From: CAZNDN01 sp964571815
GTDB lineage: Bacteria; Fibrobacterota; Chitinivibrionia; Chitinivibrionales; WJKA01
Reading direction: 5' to 3'
DNA length: 26,819 nucleotides
NCBI GenBank assembly: GCA_964571815.1
Contig: CAZNDN010000045.1
Span: forward strand, 1-26,819
Numbering within the stretch: the first letter of the stretch is position 1; the number at the start of each line of letters is the position of its first letter. The translations under genes were made by a program, and so were the position numbers. Positions 24,328 through 26,819 of the stretch are shown here, one piece after another. Under the pieces are notes generated by a model. That model worked only from the letters and a program-made list of their open reading frames with translations. It was not told the origin of the DNA and did no database searches.

Positions 24328-26604
24328 CTAACCGTTCCCGTCGACCCGGTTTCTCGCGAGACCGGCGCCGAAAGAGCTGAAAAGAACCGGCAACAGTACC
24401 AGAGAAAAAGTACAACTTGAAACCATGGAAATGCACACAAAACTCCCGAACTGCCTGATCGGCGGGAAACCCGAGGCCGCAAGCACGACAAATCCGGCAC
24501 CCACGACAAGGGTATTCCACACAATCACGGTCCCTTTGGTACGAAGGGCGGCGGCCAGCGCCTCTCGACGGTCGGCGTACGAATGGCGCACAAAAAGGTA
24601 TCCCGATACAAAATGAATTGAATAGTCTATTCCTACGCCGATGCAGGTATTGACGATGATAACCGTGACCGTATTGATAGGCACACCGATCAGGCCCATC
24701 ATGGCAAACACGAACACGCTGGAGAGCATGATCGGCACGATGGCAAGTACGCCGATCCGCAGGGAGCCGAACAGCAGTGAAAGGACGATGAAAACAACGG
24801 ACAGCGTAATGACGAAGGCCGTGATCTGCGTGCTGATCAGAACCGAGATCATCGCATCGGTCAGCACGGCAGGTCCGGCGGCGAGCACCTCCCAGTCGGG
24901 ATAGTTCGTGTGAACGTACTGTTCTATCTCTCGTGCCATGTCTCGAAAGCGAAGCTCCGGATCGTTGCGACAGATCACCGTAAGGCGGGTCCGGCTGCGA
25001 TCGCCGGTTACCCATGTGTCGACGTACGACCCGAACCGCTTGCCGAGTAACCCCCCCGACTCCAGAATAAGGGACACCGCGGCATCGGAGTACTCACTTC
25101 CCGTCAACATGCTCCCCACCGTGCGAAGCAGGGGAAGCATGGACTGTACGTCTCCGACACCGGGAATCTCTCCCGCGTGAGCTGCGATCTCCTCGACCTT
25201 TCGCCACTGTGCGGCGCTCTGCAGCTTGCCCGAGGGCGGTTTCAGGACCACCGAGAAGAAGCGTGTGCCGCCGAAATGCCGGCCGATGATCCGGTCGGAT
25301 TGTCGAAGTTCACTGCTGCGGTCGAACATCGCAATCGGATTGCTCTCGACTCTGATGCGCAGCAGGCCCACTGCCGATATCGCAAGGACCACCACCACGC
25401 CCGGCGCCCACCAGCGACTGCCGAGCACAAACCCGCTCAGGCGAATCCAGGCCCGGGAGATACGGTCCTGCTCACGGTTCTTCGCGGAGAGGAGGGCTCC
25501 CTCAGGCAGAAACAGGGGAAGCAGAACCGCCGTCAGGATCAACGCGATCATGACGCCCAGCCCCGTGAACACGCCAAACTCGCGCGTCCAGCTTATGCGG
25601 GATACCGCAAAAGAGCCGAATCCGGCGAAGGTCGTAATTGTGGTGAGCAAAATCGGACGAAGAAGCTCGGCGTAGGTCTCGATCAGAGCAGCTTCGTGAT
25701 CAAGACCGTCATCGCGCCTGCGCCGCTCGTATGTCTTGATAATATGAATCGCGTTTGCCACTCCTACCGGGAAAAGAATCACCGGAATGATTGATGTGAC
25801 AATCGAGAGGGGTACCCCGGCGGATGCCATGATGCCGAAGGTCCACACCAGGGCCGTCAGAATGATTCCCAGGGGAGCAATTACGTACCTGAGACGGCCG
25901 AATACCTTGTAGAGGAGGAGAAACACGGTAATTAGAGTCAGAGGAAGAAGCAGGGCAAGGTCGCGGCGCATTGTCCTGTTGATGAAATACGCAACCGTTG
26001 CTTCACTGGTCACATTCGTCTCGATCGCCGGGAGAGCGCCGATTCGCCGCGATCTCGTATACACCGCGTGCATCACGTCCGGCTTGTTGGCCTCCGGAGT
26101 CAGCTCTATCACCATCCCCAATACCGATCTGTCCTCGGAGATCGTGGGACCCGTGAATTCGGAATACCGCGCAAGCCTTTCCCGCAGGCGTTGCCCGGTG
26201 AGGCCGTCTCCTCCACGCGGAACGAGATACTCACCGGAAAGCCCGAAAAACCCTCCCTTGACCGGCACCTGGATCGTTCCAAGGTGGGTGGTGCGCTTCA
26301 CCCCTTCGATTGTTTCGAATTCGGCTCCCCACGCGGCAACGGAATCTACCCGGGCACCCAGGTCTACCGTGGAGTCAAACTGTGCCAGGAACAGGATGGT
26401 GTAGGGGGAGTTGAACAGCTCCTTCAGCTTCTCATGTTCCACCCGCTCCCGGAGGTCGGGCGGAATCGTCCTCGCTGCGTCGTTGTTCAACCTGAGAGTT
26501 GTGGCCAAATACCCGAAAACAATCGTTAGAACGGCCGCCGTACCGATAACCGCGCCCCTGCGGCGCAGGAGAAACCGTATCAACTGTTCGGAGATCCGAC
26601 GCAT
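24328..26604 (-). CDS. RND/MMPL-type lipid exporter
   Basis: The 758-aa inner-membrane protein has the duplicated RND plan. Each half has one helix ('GAVIGTAAVLTIVFGYLA' and 'WWAPGVVVVLAISAVGLL'), an extracytoplasmic domain, then five helices, making twelve in total. Polar residues inside helices occur in 'GVGIDYSIHFVSG', the usual proton-relay area. MMPL/HpnN-type members move hydrophobic molecules such as hopanoids and complex lipids. It is the first gene of the ten-gene minus-strand group, so it probably exports the cluster's product (inference). ATG 26604 was chosen because GGTGAT lies 4 nt upstream; GTG 26613 is an alternative. Confidence 0.88.
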   Translation of the reverse strand: MRRISEQLIRFLLRRRGAVIGTAAVLTIVFGYLATTLRLNNDAARTIPPDLRERVEHEKLKELFNSPYTILFLAQFDSTVDLGARVDSVAAWGAEFETIEGVKRTTHLGTIQVPVKGGFFGLSGEYLVPRGGDGLTGQRLRERLARYSEFTGPTISEDRSVLGMVIELTPEANKPDVMHAVYTRSRRIGALPAIETNVTSEATVAYFINRTMRRDLALLLPLTLITVFLLLYKVFGRLRYVIAPLGIILTALVWTFGIMASAGVPLSIVTSIIPVILFPVGVANAIHIIKTYERRRRDDGLDHEAALIETYAELLRPILLTTITTFAGFGSFAVSRISWTREFGVFTGLGVMIALILTAVLLPLFLPEGALLSAKNREQDRISRAWIRLSGFVLGSRWWAPGVVVVLAISAVGLLRIRVESNPIAMFDRSSELRQSDRIIGRHFGGTRFFSVVLKPPSGKLQSAAQWRKVEEIAAHAGEIPGVGDVQSMLPLLRTVGSMLTGSEYSDAAVSLILESGGLLGKRFGSYVDTWVTGDRSRTRLTVICRNDPELRFRDMAREIEQYVHTNYPDWEVLAAGPAVLTDAMISVLISTQITAFVITLSVVFIVLSLLFGSLRIGVLAIVPIMLSSVFVFAMMGLIGVPINTVTVIIVNTCIGVGIDYSIHFVSGYLFVRHSYADRREALAAALRTKGTVIVWNTLVVGAGFVVLAASGFPPIRQFGSFVCISMVSSCTFSLVLLPVLFSSFGAGLARNRVDGNG

Positions 26605-26704
26605 TGAAATCACCGCGTGTCAGTGAAGAATGAGCGAGCAAACACATAAAAATACATAGGGCAGGATGCCGTGATTACCCCGGAGAGAAACGGACCGGGT
26701 TCAC

Positions 26705-26738
26705 AAAAAAAGGGTCCTCCTCTTCCGGGAGGACCCTT

Positions 26739-26739
<1 letters not shown>
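26705..26739 (-). terminator. Rho-independent terminator abutting tRNA-Lys
   Basis: A perfect 12-bp stem (26709-26720 with 26728-26739) and a 7-nt loop are followed on the minus strand by seven T (26711-26705). The stem begins at the last base of the encoded CCA. Confidence 0.92.
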
Positions 26740-26814
<75 letters not shown>

Positions 26815-26819
26815 ATTTT

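Noticed and set aside
23699..25015. 438-codon minus-strand frame extending upstream of the small secreted protein
   Set aside because: Its first two thirds lie in another frame of the exporter gene. The real gene begins at ATG 24112 with a ribosome site and signal peptide.

Overview
The window is about 26.8 kb of a high-GC bacterial scaffold. It contains three runs of exactly 100 N (5203-5302, 7619-7718, 10802-10901), so it was joined from contigs and three genes lack sequence. A Gram-negative anaerobe is likely. The evidence is a superoxide reductase with all five iron ligands, an MltF-like lytic transglycosylase, an LpxL-type acyltransferase and an RND/MMPL-type exporter. A beta-helix protein with a FlgD-like C-terminal end hints at the Fibrobacterota/FCB side of the tree, but this is only a weak inference.

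Left part (1-11 kb), mostly minus strand: a REP-associated tyrosine transposase (RAYT) cut by the window edge; a large secreted beta-helix/FN3 protein; a lytic transglycosylase with two solute-binding domains; a plus-strand metallo-beta-lactamase-fold hydrolase; signal peptide peptidase SppA; a rubredoxin-like/superoxide reductase; and a UPF0182 membrane protein. A 27-nt sequence just upstream of the RAYT recurs with 25/27 identity at 6028-6054 without a transposase. Both copies sit at the 3' end of a minus-strand gene.

Middle (11-14 kb), plus strand: an intergenic stretch of about 870 bp with hairpins and a degenerate repeat, a single-domain response regulator, a possible 53-aa protein, and a clear AlaA-type aminotransferase.

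Right part (14-26.6 kb): ten consecutive minus-strand genes that read as one lipid or polyketide-like pathway. In transcription order they are an RND/MMPL exporter, a small secreted protein, FabG-like reductase, FabZ-like dehydratase, an active ketosynthase, a 4-bp-overlapping ketosynthase homologue that has lost its Cys-His-His triad (chain-length-factor-like), an acyl carrier protein, an LpxL/HtrB-like acyltransferase, a CrtI-like FAD oxidoreductase, and a 927-aa protein fusing a second CrtI-like oxidoreductase to a B12-binding radical SAM enzyme. ACP, KS pair, FabG and FabZ can build an acyl chain; the FAD and radical SAM enzymes can modify it; the acyltransferase and exporter suggest a lipid product moved to the envelope. 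This gene set resembles the clusters proposed for ladderane lipids in anammox bacteria. No aryl starter enzymes or carotenoid synthase genes are present, and the product is unknown. A tRNA-Lys(CTT) with an abutting terminator closes the window.
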